From assembly GCA_964451375.1 (NCBI GenBank), contig CAYVIN010000013.1, positions 1-64,000 of the forward strand: a stretch of 64,000 nucleotides of DNA, given 5' to 3'. This document shows positions 48,834 to 57,682 of the stretch, one piece after another. A program made the position numbers and the translations under genes. This stretch comes from JAGXQV01 sp964451375 (lineage in GTDB: Bacteria > Pseudomonadota > Gammaproteobacteria > Burkholderiales > Sulfuricellaceae). The notes under the pieces are model-generated. The model made no database searches and had not been told where the DNA came from. It saw only the letters and a program-made list of their open reading frames with translations. Within the stretch, counting starts at the first letter, position 1. The number at the start of each line of letters is the position of its first letter.

Positions 48834-49073
48834 ATGTCCGCTACCGAGAAACAAAATCCTCCGCCCACTCTGGACGGCGTAACGCTGGAGACCATCGTGA
48901 CGCGCCTTTCCGAGCAACTGGGCTGGGCGGCAATGGCCGCCGCCGTACCGATCCGCTGTTTCAGCCACGACCCGAGCATCAAATCCACCCTGAAGTTTTT
49001 GCGTAGAACGCCGTGGGCGCGCCAAAAGGTCGAGGCGTTGTATTTGTCGCGGGCGCGCCTGGGGCCGGAATAA
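48834..49073 (+). CDS. VF530-family DNA-binding protein
   Basis: A 79-residue protein. GVTLETIVTRLSEQLGWAAM and IRCFSHDPSIKSTLKFLRRT followed by PWARQKVEALYL match the VF530 (DUF2132) family, a small helical fold reported to bind DNA. The start is the ATG after GAACTCGAC. It stands alone between divergent and downstream genes. Confidence 0.87.
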   Translation: MSATEKQNPPPTLDGVTLETIVTRLSEQLGWAAMAAAVPIRCFSHDPSIKSTLKFLRRTPWARQKVEALYLSRARLGPE

Positions 49074-49162
49074 CCCCTCCTTGAAAATCCCCGTCAAAAC
49101 GCGGAACATGCAGCCCCTTCGACGGCCTTTTGCAGCCTTCCCCCCTTCAGGAAAACATCGCC

Positions 49163-50059
49163 ATGACCTTCAAAAACACCCCTCCCGAATTGCGGATGCT
49201 GGACGTATCGCTGATTGACGCGAATCCCGCCAGTCCGCGCCGTCACGTTGACGAAACCGCCCTCAAGGGGCTGGCCCAGTCGATCCGCCGTAGCGGGTTG
49301 ATCCATCCGTTGCTGGTTCAGCCCGCCGACGCAGGCGGACGCCACACCCTGATCGTCGGCGAACGACGCTGGCGGGCGGCGGTGCTGGCCGGCGAAACGA
49401 CGGTTCCGGCGCTGATCCGCGCTTGCGACCCCGCCGAAGTGCTGGAAATCCAGGTTTTCGAGAATCTCGGGCTGGGTCTGCGCAGCCCGCTGGAAGCGCG
49501 CGACATGGCCAACGCCATCCAGTCCGTCGCCGAACGTTTCGACACCCGCGAAGCCGCAGCGGAACATTTCGGACGCAGCGCCGCCTGGCTCACCCAGGCG
49601 ACTTCCGCCGCCGCCGCCAACCTTTCCCCGAAAGTCGCAGCGCTGCTCGATTCGGGCAAACTCTCGGGCACCGGCGTGGCGATTCAACTGGAAAAACTCG
49701 CGCAGAAAAACGAAGCCAAGGCCGAATCCCTGATGGGCCAGATCGCCCAATTGCCGGAAGGCGAAAAACTCGCCCGGAAAGCCGTTGACCAGGCGCTTTC
49801 CGAAGAAGGCGGACGGCGCAGGAAATCTCCCGAAACCCGCGCGGAAACCCCGCCCCCGGCGCAACCCGATGCGCCGCCTCCACCCATTGCCTCCCCCGCC
49901 AGTCCGCCCTGGGACGAAACCCCCGCCGCAGCGCCCAGCCGCCGCATCAACCCCGGCAAAATGCGCCGGGTGGCGACCCTGCTCGGTCTGGGCGACGACG
50001 ACGAGGAAACCGTTCTGGCCCGCCTGGTCGATGAATTCCTGGCGCTGAAGGGGGAGTAA
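49163..50059 (+). CDS. ParB/KorB-like DNA-binding protein
   Basis: A 298-residue protein. The N-terminal ParB nuclease-fold domain has box I-like ALKGLAQSIRRSGLIHPLLV and box II VGERRWRAAVLAG. A helix-turn-helix follows (TREAAAEHFGRSAAWLTQAT). After about 210 comes a Pro/Ala-rich disordered tail, then a short C-terminal domain. No parA or parS-like repeat is visible and no plasmid genes are near. It could be a plasmid-derived regulator resident in the chromosome. The start was chosen at the ATG after CAGGAAAACATCGCC. Confidence 0.82.
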   Translation: MTFKNTPPELRMLDVSLIDANPASPRRHVDETALKGLAQSIRRSGLIHPLLVQPADAGGRHTLIVGERRWRAAVLAGETTVPALIRACDPAEVLEIQVFENLGLGLRSPLEARDMANAIQSVAERFDTREAAAEHFGRSAAWLTQATSAAAANLSPKVAALLDSGKLSGTGVAIQLEKLAQKNEAKAESLMGQIAQLPEGEKLARKAVDQALSEEGGRRRKSPETRAETPPPAQPDAPPPPIASPASPPWDETPAAAPSRRINPGKMRRVATLLGLGDDDEETVLARLVDEFLALKGE

Positions 50060-50230
50060 TAACGGCGCAATCGCAACCGGGGGGGCGCAGGATGCGCCAG
50101 CGTGCCATTTGATAACCGCTAACACGCTTATTTGGCGCGCCCCTTCCGACAGTGCCGCCGGGACAAGTAGAATGGGCGCCCCCCCATTCTGGTTGGGCAA
50201 CCCCCAAAACCGGACGCCAAAAGCCCTTTC

Positions 50231-51487
50231 ATGAAATTCATCCACGCCGCCGATATTCACCTCGACAGTCCGTTATCCGGGTTGGCCGCTTATCCCGATG
50301 CGCCGGTGGAAATGTTGCGCACCGCGACCCGCGATGCGTTTACCAATCTGGTGAGCGCCGCCATTGAGGAGGGGGTGGATTTTTTGATCATCGCCGGCGA
50401 CCTCTACGATGGGGCGTGGAAGGATCACAACACCGGCATCTATTTCTGCAAGGAAATGGGGCGACTCAAGAAGGCCGGGATTCCCGTATATCTTCTTTTC
50501 GGCAATCACGATGCCGAAAACGAGATGACCAAAAAGCTGAATTTGCCCGACAACGTGTTTGTCTTCGAAACCCGCAAGGCCGGCACCTTTCGCCTCGACG
50601 CGCTGGGGGTGGCCTTGCACGGGCGCAGTTTCAAGGACGCGGCGACCACCGAAAATCTGGCGACCGGCTATCCGCCGCCGCTGGCCGGGATGTTCAACAT
50701 CGGAGTGCTGCACACCGCTCTGGAAGGCAACGCCGCCCATGCCAGTTATGCGCCGTGCACCCTCGAACAGCTCCACGCCCACGGCTACCAATATTGGGCG
50801 CTGGGACATGTCCACGAACATCAAATCTGGCGTGGCGCGGCGACCATCGTTTTTCCCGGCAATCTGCAGGGCCGCCACATCCGCGAAACCGGGGCGCACG
50901 GTGCGGTGCTGGTGAGCGCTGACGAAACCGGGGTCAGCAAGGTCGAACGCCTGCTGGTGGACGTGTTGCGCTGGTTCAATCTGGAAGTGGACGTATCCGA
51001 ATGCACCACGCTCGCCGAAGTGGTGCGCGCCATCGGCAAGGAACTGGAAGGCCTGATCGCCGCCGGCCCCGCCACTATTCCCGCCGCCGTGCGCATCACG
51101 GTGAGCGGAAAAAGTCCCGCTTACGGCGAGCTGTTTGGGCTGGAGGGCCAGTTGCGCGCGGAAATCCTCGCGCTGGCCGCCGCCATCGGCCCGGAACGGC
51201 TGTGGATCGAGAAGGTGAAAATCTGCACCGCACCGCTCGACTTGGGTGAAGCCCTGCACGGGCGCGCCGATGCGCTGGCCGAATTGCAGGACATCCTCGC
51301 CGCCGCCGAAAGCGACCCGGATTTTCTCCAAAGCCTGCAAGAGGAGTTGCTGCTGTTGGTCACCAAAGCACCGCTGGAATTGCAGACCTCGGTGGGGTAT
51401 TTCAAGGACATCCGCTCCGGTGACCTGGCGGGGTTGGTGCGTGAAGTGCGGCCCGGACTGGTTGCCCACTTGGCGCAGGCGGAGTAA
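50231..51487 (+). CDS. SbcD/YhaO-like DNA repair exonuclease (metallophosphoesterase)
   Basis: A 418-residue protein. The N-terminal calcineurin-like phosphoesterase shows MKFIHAADIHLDSPL, IIAGDLYDGAW, LLFGNHDAE and ALGHVHEHQIW, all the metal-binding motifs. The C-terminal 200 residues would contact the ATPase. It corresponds to YhaO of Bacillus and to Mre11/SbcD. It pairs with the downstream ATPase, from which it is separated by a 240-base inverted-repeat element. Confidence 0.87.
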   Translation: MKFIHAADIHLDSPLSGLAAYPDAPVEMLRTATRDAFTNLVSAAIEEGVDFLIIAGDLYDGAWKDHNTGIYFCKEMGRLKKAGIPVYLLFGNHDAENEMTKKLNLPDNVFVFETRKAGTFRLDALGVALHGRSFKDAATTENLATGYPPPLAGMFNIGVLHTALEGNAAHASYAPCTLEQLHAHGYQYWALGHVHEHQIWRGAATIVFPGNLQGRHIRETGAHGAVLVSADETGVSKVERLLVDVLRWFNLEVDVSECTTLAEVVRAIGKELEGLIAAGPATIPAAVRITVSGKSPAYGELFGLEGQLRAEILALAAAIGPERLWIEKVKICTAPLDLGEALHGRADALAELQDILAAAESDPDFLQSLQEELLLLVTKAPLELQTSVGYFKDIRSGDLAGLVREVRPGLVAHLAQAE

Positions 51488-51489
51488 TC

Positions 51490-51729
51490 ATCCTATATTC
51501 CTCAGTTGACCGCTTGCTGAGGAGGATGAGTTGTTGATCCAATTAGACTTTGTTTCAGAGTTACGTTTCACCCGTATGGAGACAACGCTACGAGCCGGAT
51601 TGCACGGTTTTTAGGGCGCATGGCTGCGTTGCTCCTCCTCGCAATGGGGCGACCATTACTCGTCGTCGCGCCTTGCCCTGCACCCTAAAAACCGCACACT
51701 CCGACCCGTTCAACTGAGGAATATAGGAT
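51490..51729 (+). repeat. 240-bp element with perfect 20-bp terminal inverted repeats
   Basis: The ends ATCCTATATTCCTCAGTTGA and TCAACTGAGGAATATAGGAT are exact inverses. An inner pair, CGGTTTTTAGGGCGCA / TGCACCCTAAAAACCG (51605-51620 and 51679-51694), matches at 15 of 16 positions. No ORF is present. The right end provides TGAGGA 11 bases before the start codon of the next gene and lies one base from it. Confidence 0.85.
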
Positions 51730-51730
51730 C

Positions 51731-54700
51731 ATGCGCTTTGACCGCCTCGACCTGCTCAAATACGGCAAATTCGCCGGGCGCAGCATCGCCTTTCCGGCGG
51801 CGCAGCGCGATTTTCATTTGATCGTCGGCCCCAACGAGGCGGGTAAATCGACCCTGCGCGCCTCGATTCTGGATTTGTTGTTCGGCATTCCCGCCCGCTC
51901 GCCCCTGAGTTTCCTGCATCCTCTCAACGAATTACGTCTTGGCGCGGTGATCGCCAATGGCGACGCCAGCCTGGAATTCCATCGCGCCAAGGCGCAAAAG
52001 CAGACCTTGCGTTCGGCGAGCGACGAGGTGTTGCCGGACAACGCGCTGCTCCCTTTCCTGGGCAGCGCCGACCGGCACTTTTTCGACCAGATGTTCGGCC
52101 TCGACCATAGCCGCCTGGTGGCCGGCGGCAACAGCATCCTCAGCGCCGAAAACGATGTCGGGCAGGTGTTGTTTCAATCGGCGGCGGGGGTGGCGAACCT
52201 CGGAAAATTCCGCGACGCATTACTCGGCGAAGCGGAAAAACTCTGGGCGCCGCGCAAATCGGCGGATCGCGCTTATTACCAGGGCGCGGAACAACTCGAA
52301 AAAGCCACCACCGCGCTCAAGGAAGCCACGGTGCGCACCAGGGTGTGGGCGGAAGCTTCCGCCAAAGTCGAAGAACTGCACGAGCAATTGGCCGGCGAGC
52401 GCGCGCGCCATCAGACCCTGCAAACCCGCCGCAACCGCCTCGAACGGGTGCGCCGTCTGGCCCCGTTTCTGAGGACTTTGCGCGATGCCGAACAACGTTT
52501 GAGTGAACTAGGCAAAGTCGCGAATCTGCCCACTGACGCCGCGAGCCTGCTGGCGACGGCGGAGCGGCAACTGGCGACGGCCCGCCAATTACTCGGGTTA
52601 CGCGGCGGCGAAGTGGAAAAAGCCCACCACGCGCTGGCGTTAATCGAGGTGGATGATGTCGTGCTGGGTTACGCCCGCGAGGTCACGGCGCTCGACGAAT
52701 TACGCCTCCAGTATGGCGCTTACCAGCGCGACATCGAACGCCGCGAAGCGGAAGTTGCCGCGTTATGGCGCGAGGCCGGCGCGGCCTGCGCCCAACTGGG
52801 TTGGCCGGCGACCGGTGAAGATGCCCTGGCGGCGCGCCTGCCGAGCCTGCTGGTGCGCCGCGAACTGGGGCAACTGGCGCGCGAACGAAGCGGCCTGATT
52901 CAGGCGCAGCGCGCCGCCGCCCACGCCGAACAGGCGAAACGCCTGGAAATCGAGCAACTCGCCCAGCAACTGACCACGCTGCACAGCGGCGAAGTCCCGC
53001 CCGCCTTGCGCGCCGCGCTAAGCGCCGCCCGGGCCTTGGGTGACCCGGACGCCATTTTGCAGCGCCACGCCGGCGTCCTGTCCAAGGCCAAGGCCGTGTT
53101 GGAAAACGCCGTGCAGGCGTTGGGGGCGGACAAGACGGCGGCTGATGAACTGGCCGCGCTGGCGCTGATTCAGCCGCCCAGCCCGCAGGTATTGGCGGGT
53201 CTGCTCCAGCAGCGCCAGGCCCTGTATGCCGACCAAAAAGCCACTCTCCAGCAGCGCGATACCCAGCAAACCGGCGTGGCGCGTCTCGAACTGGAAATCG
53301 CTCAATACACTGAACTTCACCACCCCACCACCCGCGACGCCGTAGAAGAGGCGCGCCAGGAGCGCGATACAGTGTGGCGCGCCCTGAAAAGCGGCGAGGT
53401 GGCTTTGCCGGAAGGTGCGCCGCGCTTCGAGACGGCCATCCAGCGCGCTGATCAACTCGCCGACACCCGGCTTGAGAAAGTCGGGGAAGCATCCGAATTG
53501 CAAAGCCGGATGCACCAACTGGCGCGGGAAAAGCTCAATCTGGCGGCGCTCGAAACGCGTCTAGCCAAGCTGGATGCGGCTCTCCGGGATGCCGAAACGA
53601 ATTGGCGGGCGCAAACCGCAAGCTGGGGTTTGCCCGCTCTGGCGCTGGAGGAAAGCGCTGCGTGGTTCGACAAACGCGACAAGGCGCTGTCCGCCGCCAA
53701 TGATTACCGCGATGCCGAGGAAAATGCCTCCGCCGCGACGCGCAACCTTGCAGAGGCGCGGCAAACCCTCGCGGCGGCCTTGCGCGCCGCCGCTCTGGCG
53801 GTAGCCGGGGAGGACAATCTGGCGGCGTTGTGTGGGCAGGCCGAGAAACTTATCCAGGAAACCGACAGCGCAAAGGTGCGCCGCGACACCCTGAATGTCC
53901 AATGGAACGCCGCACAGGCGCAAGCCGCCACGCTCGCACTGGCCGCCGCCGATGCCCGCAACGAGGTGTCCGGCTGGGCCGGGAAATGGGAAGACGCATT
54001 GACCCGCGCGGGCCTCCCGCCGTCCAGTGAAATCGGCAGTGTGGAGGGCGCGTTGGAACTGCTGACCGCGATCGAGGAAAAACTCGGGAAAATGCGCCAA
54101 ATCCGTATCGAGCGAATTGACGCGATGAAAGCCGACCTCGCCAAATTCGCCGCCGAAGCGCAACGCCTGGCGCAGGCGCTGGCCCCCGATCTGACCAACC
54201 AGCCTGCCGCGCAAATCGTCCAGGCGCTGGTGAAACGCCTGGCGCAAGCCCGCGACACCCAAGGCGAAGCAGCGCGTCTCACGGAAGCGCTGCGCGTGGC
54301 AAACGCCCAGGTAAGCGCCGCACAGGAAGCCGAACAAAGCGCCGCCGCCAGTCTGCAACCCCTGCTGACGCGGGCCGGGGTGACGGATACCGCCGCGCTC
54401 GGCGAGGCCATCGCCCGTTCCGATGCGGCGCGCGCCCTCAACGGCGAAATCGCGACTGCCAACACCCATCTCCAGGATGGCGGCGACGGCCTGAGCCGGA
54501 CACAAATCGAACTCGAAGTGGATAGCGCGGATTTGCCCCAGGTGACCGCCGAACTGGCCCAGATCGAGAGTGAATTGGGAATCGCAGTGCAGCGTCAGGC
54601 GGCGCTGGCCGCCGAACACGCCGACGCGCAGCGCAGCCTCGCCGAGATCGGTGGTTCGGCGAGCGCCGCACAGGCCGAAAGTCGCCGTCAGGAAGCCCTC

Positions 54701-55198
54701 GCGCAAATGTCCGACGCCGCCGAGCGCTACGTCAAGGTGTTCACCGCCGGACGCCTGCTGCGCTGGTCGATAGACCGTTACCGCGAAGAGAAACAAGGCC
54801 CGCTGCTGGCCCGCGCCGGGGCGATTTTCGCCCAATTGACGCTGGGTTCGTTCCAGCGCCTGGTGGTCGATTTCGAACGTGAACCGATGACCCTCGAAGG
54901 TCAGCGCAGCGACGGCAAACTGGTCGGCATCTCCGGCTTGAGCGACGGCGCGCGCGACCAGCTTTACCTGGCGCTGCGCCTCGCCGCGCTGGAATTACAT
55001 CTGGCGCAGGCGACGCCGTTGCCCTTCATCGCCGACGACCTGTTCATCAACTACGACGACGCCCGTTCCCAGGCCGGCCTGGAAGCGCTGGCGGGCTTGT
55101 CCGAGCAGACCCAGGTGATTTTCCTCAGCCACCACGATCATCTGGTTCCCACGGTGCGGGCGGTGTTCGGCGAAGCGGTGAATGTGGTGATGTTGTGA
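51731..55198 (+). CDS. SbcC/YhaN-like SMC-type AAA ATPase
   Basis: A 1155-residue Rad50-like protein. The N-terminal half-domain has FHLIVGPNEAGKST (Walker A). About 800 residues of Ala/Glu/Arg-rich coiled coil follow. The C-terminal half-domain carries the signature GLSDGARDQLYLALRLAALE and Walker B PFIADDLFINYDD, plus a D-loop and switch His (IFLSHHDHLV). No zinc hook CxxC is apparent near the middle, as in YhaN. With the upstream phosphoesterase it would process DNA ends. Its ribosome binding site lies in the preceding mobile element. Confidence 0.88.
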   Translation: MRFDRLDLLKYGKFAGRSIAFPAAQRDFHLIVGPNEAGKSTLRASILDLLFGIPARSPLSFLHPLNELRLGAVIANGDASLEFHRAKAQKQTLRSASDEVLPDNALLPFLGSADRHFFDQMFGLDHSRLVAGGNSILSAENDVGQVLFQSAAGVANLGKFRDALLGEAEKLWAPRKSADRAYYQGAEQLEKATTALKEATVRTRVWAEASAKVEELHEQLAGERARHQTLQTRRNRLERVRRLAPFLRTLRDAEQRLSELGKVANLPTDAASLLATAERQLATARQLLGLRGGEVEKAHHALALIEVDDVVLGYAREVTALDELRLQYGAYQRDIERREAEVAALWREAGAACAQLGWPATGEDALAARLPSLLVRRELGQLARERSGLIQAQRAAAHAEQAKRLEIEQLAQQLTTLHSGEVPPALRAALSAARALGDPDAILQRHAGVLSKAKAVLENAVQALGADKTAADELAALALIQPPSPQVLAGLLQQRQALYADQKATLQQRDTQQTGVARLELEIAQYTELHHPTTRDAVEEARQERDTVWRALKSGEVALPEGAPRFETAIQRADQLADTRLEKVGEASELQSRMHQLAREKLNLAALETRLAKLDAALRDAETNWRAQTASWGLPALALEESAAWFDKRDKALSAANDYRDAEENASAATRNLAEARQTLAAALRAAALAVAGEDNLAALCGQAEKLIQETDSAKVRRDTLNVQWNAAQAQAATLALAAADARNEVSGWAGKWEDALTRAGLPPSSEIGSVEGALELLTAIEEKLGKMRQIRIERIDAMKADLAKFAAEAQRLAQALAPDLTNQPAAQIVQALVKRLAQARDTQGEAARLTEALRVANAQVSAAQEAEQSAAASLQPLLTRAGVTDTAALGEAIARSDAARALNGEIATANTHLQDGGDGLSRTQIELEVDSADLPQVTAELAQIESELGIAVQRQAALAAEHADAQRSLAEIGGSASAAQAESRRQEALAQMSDAAERYVKVFTAGRLLRWSIDRYREEKQGPLLARAGAIFAQLTLGSFQRLVVDFEREPMTLEGQRSDGKLVGISGLSDGARDQLYLALRLAALELHLAQATPLPFIADDLFINYDDARSQAGLEALAGLSEQTQVIFLSHHDHLVPTVRAVFGEAVNVVML

Positions 55199-55588
55199 GC
55201 TTGAACCTCTTATTAACCGCCAAGACGCCCAAGACGCCAAGAAGAACAAGAGCGTGTTTTGCTTACCCGACTCATTTTTTGCCAGCTATGCTGAAGGTTG
55301 GAATAGCAGATTCGAACCTGCCGCCGAACTTTCAGCAGTAAGCCTCAAGTTGCAACAACTTAGCGAATTCGAGGCTTGGAGTTTCCCGGATCGGGGGAGC
55401 AATGTATAGAAACCATTTGACTTATCCTGGAAAAGGCAGTTTGAACCGCAAAGGCGCAAAGACGCAGAGGAAAAACAAAAGGTTACCCGTGTCGGATCGT
55501 TCACCCACCGGGTGAGGGCGGAACATTCTGCATGTTTTTGATTTCTTTGCGCCTTAGCGCCTTTGCGGTTCTGAACTGAGGTTTTTAG
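55199..55588 (+). other. gap with AACCGCAAAGGCGC-type repeats
   Basis: 390 bases without a gene. It contains GAACCGCAAAGGCGCAAAGA (55443-55475), and at 55530-55577 the inverse of the 29230-29276 repeat, ending TTTGCGGTTCTGAACT. The repeat ends 8 bases before the last in-frame stop codon that precedes the porin-like frame. Confidence 0.6.
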
Positions 55589-56755
55589 GCTTATTTTTCG
55601 CGCCTTGCCGTTGCAGCAAGTATTTTTGTCGCAGGGACGCTTGTCTCCCCCGCATTTGCCCAGGAAGAGGGAAAATCACCTTGGAACATTGGGGGGGCAA
55701 TCCGCGGGAGTTATCAATATCTGGACTATGTCCCAAACCGTAAGGGCGTGTTTGAATTCGATACGCTTATGGGCAAGTTTGCATATGACGATGGGGCGGC
55801 AATCGGATCAGGGCAGATTCGCTATTACCGCTACCCTCATCGACAAACAGGCGGTACGGATTCAGGGGAGTTGGTGTTCCTGCAACATCTTTGGCTGGGA
55901 TATCGTTTTGTCGACAAGAGTGAATTGACTGTAGGACTCAGTTCCCAACCCTTTGGTCTTTATCCTTACACCGGCAATAATTTCATGGAATCCCTGGCGT
56001 TTTGGGCTGGGTATGAAGATACGCAAAGTTTCGGCATCAAGTATTCGCGAAAAGATGGCGAATTGGAAACCCAATTGGCCGTCTATCCCGGTGATGGCGG
56101 CCATGGCTGGGCGTCAATGTCGAATGGCAACGCGCTGGAAAGAGAATCGGCGCGATATAGCTTCCATGCAGTCAATGGCAACCGAGAGAGCAATACGGTT
56201 GTCGCCCGGGTTGCTTATGGCATTCGGCACGGCAAGGATGGGAAATCGGAGATCGGCCTTTCCTACCTCAATGGCAAAATCGATAGCACGATCAATCAGG
56301 GTGGCGGGAGGGACGCCATAGCAGTTCACTATGCGGGATCATTTGGCAGGCTAGGTGTGAATTTGCAAGCCATGCAATATAACTATCGGCTCAATGGATC
56401 TCCGACAACGATATTAATTGGCGCTTATGGTTACTCAAATGAGCTTGCCACCAAGGGAAATATTTACATTGCCAACGTCAGTTACGCACTTGATGGTCAC
56501 ATTGGGCCTTTTAGCGGCTTCACTGTTTACAACGACTATAGCGTACTGAACAAGGGGCGAGCCGGGTTGGTCGATTCTTCCCAGAACGTCACCGGTTTTT
56601 CGGCTACCGCCGGCAAATGGCAGGTTTTTGTGGATTACATGCAGGGCAAAAACTCGACATTTATGTCTCCCAAAGCTTACGCCGGGCTAGGCGCAGGAGC
56701 CGAAACCAATAATGCGGGCAAGCGCCTCAATATAAATGTCGGCTATTACTTCTAG
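55589..56755 (+). pseudogene. outer-membrane porin-like gene lacking a start codon
   Basis: The open frame encodes a signal-peptide core, LAVAASIFVAGTLVSPAFA, then mature QEEGKSPWNIGGAIRGSYQY and a beta barrel with strands throughout, ending LNINVGYYF. The terminal Phe is the outer-membrane assembly signal. From the stop at 55586 to the barrel there is no ATG, GTG or TTG before 55748. The GTG at 55748 would give 335 residues without a signal peptide. The first codons and promoter seem to have been replaced by the adjoining repeat, so a functional product is doubtful. Confidence 0.7.
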
Positions 56756-56815
56756 CCGTGCGGGGGCCGGCGAGTTGGCCGGCTGTTTGTTCCCAGGAAG
56801 AAAGGAGATTAACGC

Positions 56816-57583
56816 ATGTCAGCCTATCGGCAGCTTCTCATCCTCTGCGCCTGTGTGATCGCATTGACGTCCAATGCCTGGGCCGGAACCACGTTGGTCA
56901 TTGCGACCGGCGAACTTCCGCCGTATGTCAGCGAAAATCAAAAAGAAAGCTTTCTAACGGAAGTCTTTCAGGAAGTGGCACGCGAAATGGGGGTGACCTT
57001 CGAGTTCCGATTCATGCCCTGGAAGCGTTGCGAACTCGCCGTAGAGAAACTGGAGGCCTGGGGCACGATTCCTTATGTTCGCACCCCTGAGCGCGAAAGG
57101 AAATTCGATTTCTCCGAGAAGCTATTTGAAAGACAGGCGAAATTCTTCTATTACAGTCCGAGCGGAACGCAGAAACAGATTCCCTATGCCGAGCTATCCG
57201 ATTTGAAAGCTTATAACATCGGCGGGGTGCGCGGATATTACTATGAGCAATGGCTCGTCGAGGCGGGGCTGCACGTTGAGTTCGTGACAACGGACGAGCA
57301 GAATTTTCGGATGCTCAAGGCGGGAAGAGTGGATCTGATTCCTTCCGATGAAGTCGTCGGATTGCACCTATTGCGAAATCGCTTTCCTCTGGAAGCCGGG
57401 AATTTCTTTACGATCTCGAAACCCCTGGATGCGTCAGGAGACTACTTGATGACATCGAAGCAGTACCCCGATACGCAAAAGCTTCTGGCCAAATTCAATT
57501 CGGCATTGAAGAAGATCAAGGGGAATGGGGTCTATAAGAGCATCCTGGTTAAACGCGGGGTTATGACACACATTATTGAATGA
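56816..57583 (+). CDS. periplasmic solute-binding protein (family 3 type)
   Basis: A 255-residue exported protein. The signal peptide ends NAWAG near residue 23. TTLVIATGELPPYVSENQKE starts the SBP_bac_3 fold, with WGTIPYVRTPERERKFDFSE and GVRGYYYEQWLVEAGLHVEF typical of receptors that feed sensor kinases rather than ABC transporters. No permease is near. A good ribosome binding site (AAAGGAG) precedes it. It is probably the ligand receptor for the kinase 100 bases downstream. Confidence 0.82.
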   Translation: MSAYRQLLILCACVIALTSNAWAGTTLVIATGELPPYVSENQKESFLTEVFQEVAREMGVTFEFRFMPWKRCELAVEKLEAWGTIPYVRTPERERKFDFSEKLFERQAKFFYYSPSGTQKQIPYAELSDLKAYNIGGVRGYYYEQWLVEAGLHVEFVTTDEQNFRMLKAGRVDLIPSDEVVGLHLLRNRFPLEAGNFFTISKPLDASGDYLMTSKQYPDTQKLLAKFNSALKKIKGNGVYKSILVKRGVMTHIIE

Positions 57584-57682
57584 GCGATTAGCCAGTTAGT
57601 CCGCGCGTGGCGGGGATCGTGAAGGGCTGAAGGGGTAATTTCAACGCGAATGCGTTGGATGGGTAGCGAGGAGAAAACAAGC

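Noticed and set aside
51600..51700. Possible integron attC site in the inner inverted repeat
   Set aside because: It is enclosed symmetrically by 20-base terminal repeats, lacks the core GTTRRRY/RYYYAAC sites and has no integrase or cassette nearby.
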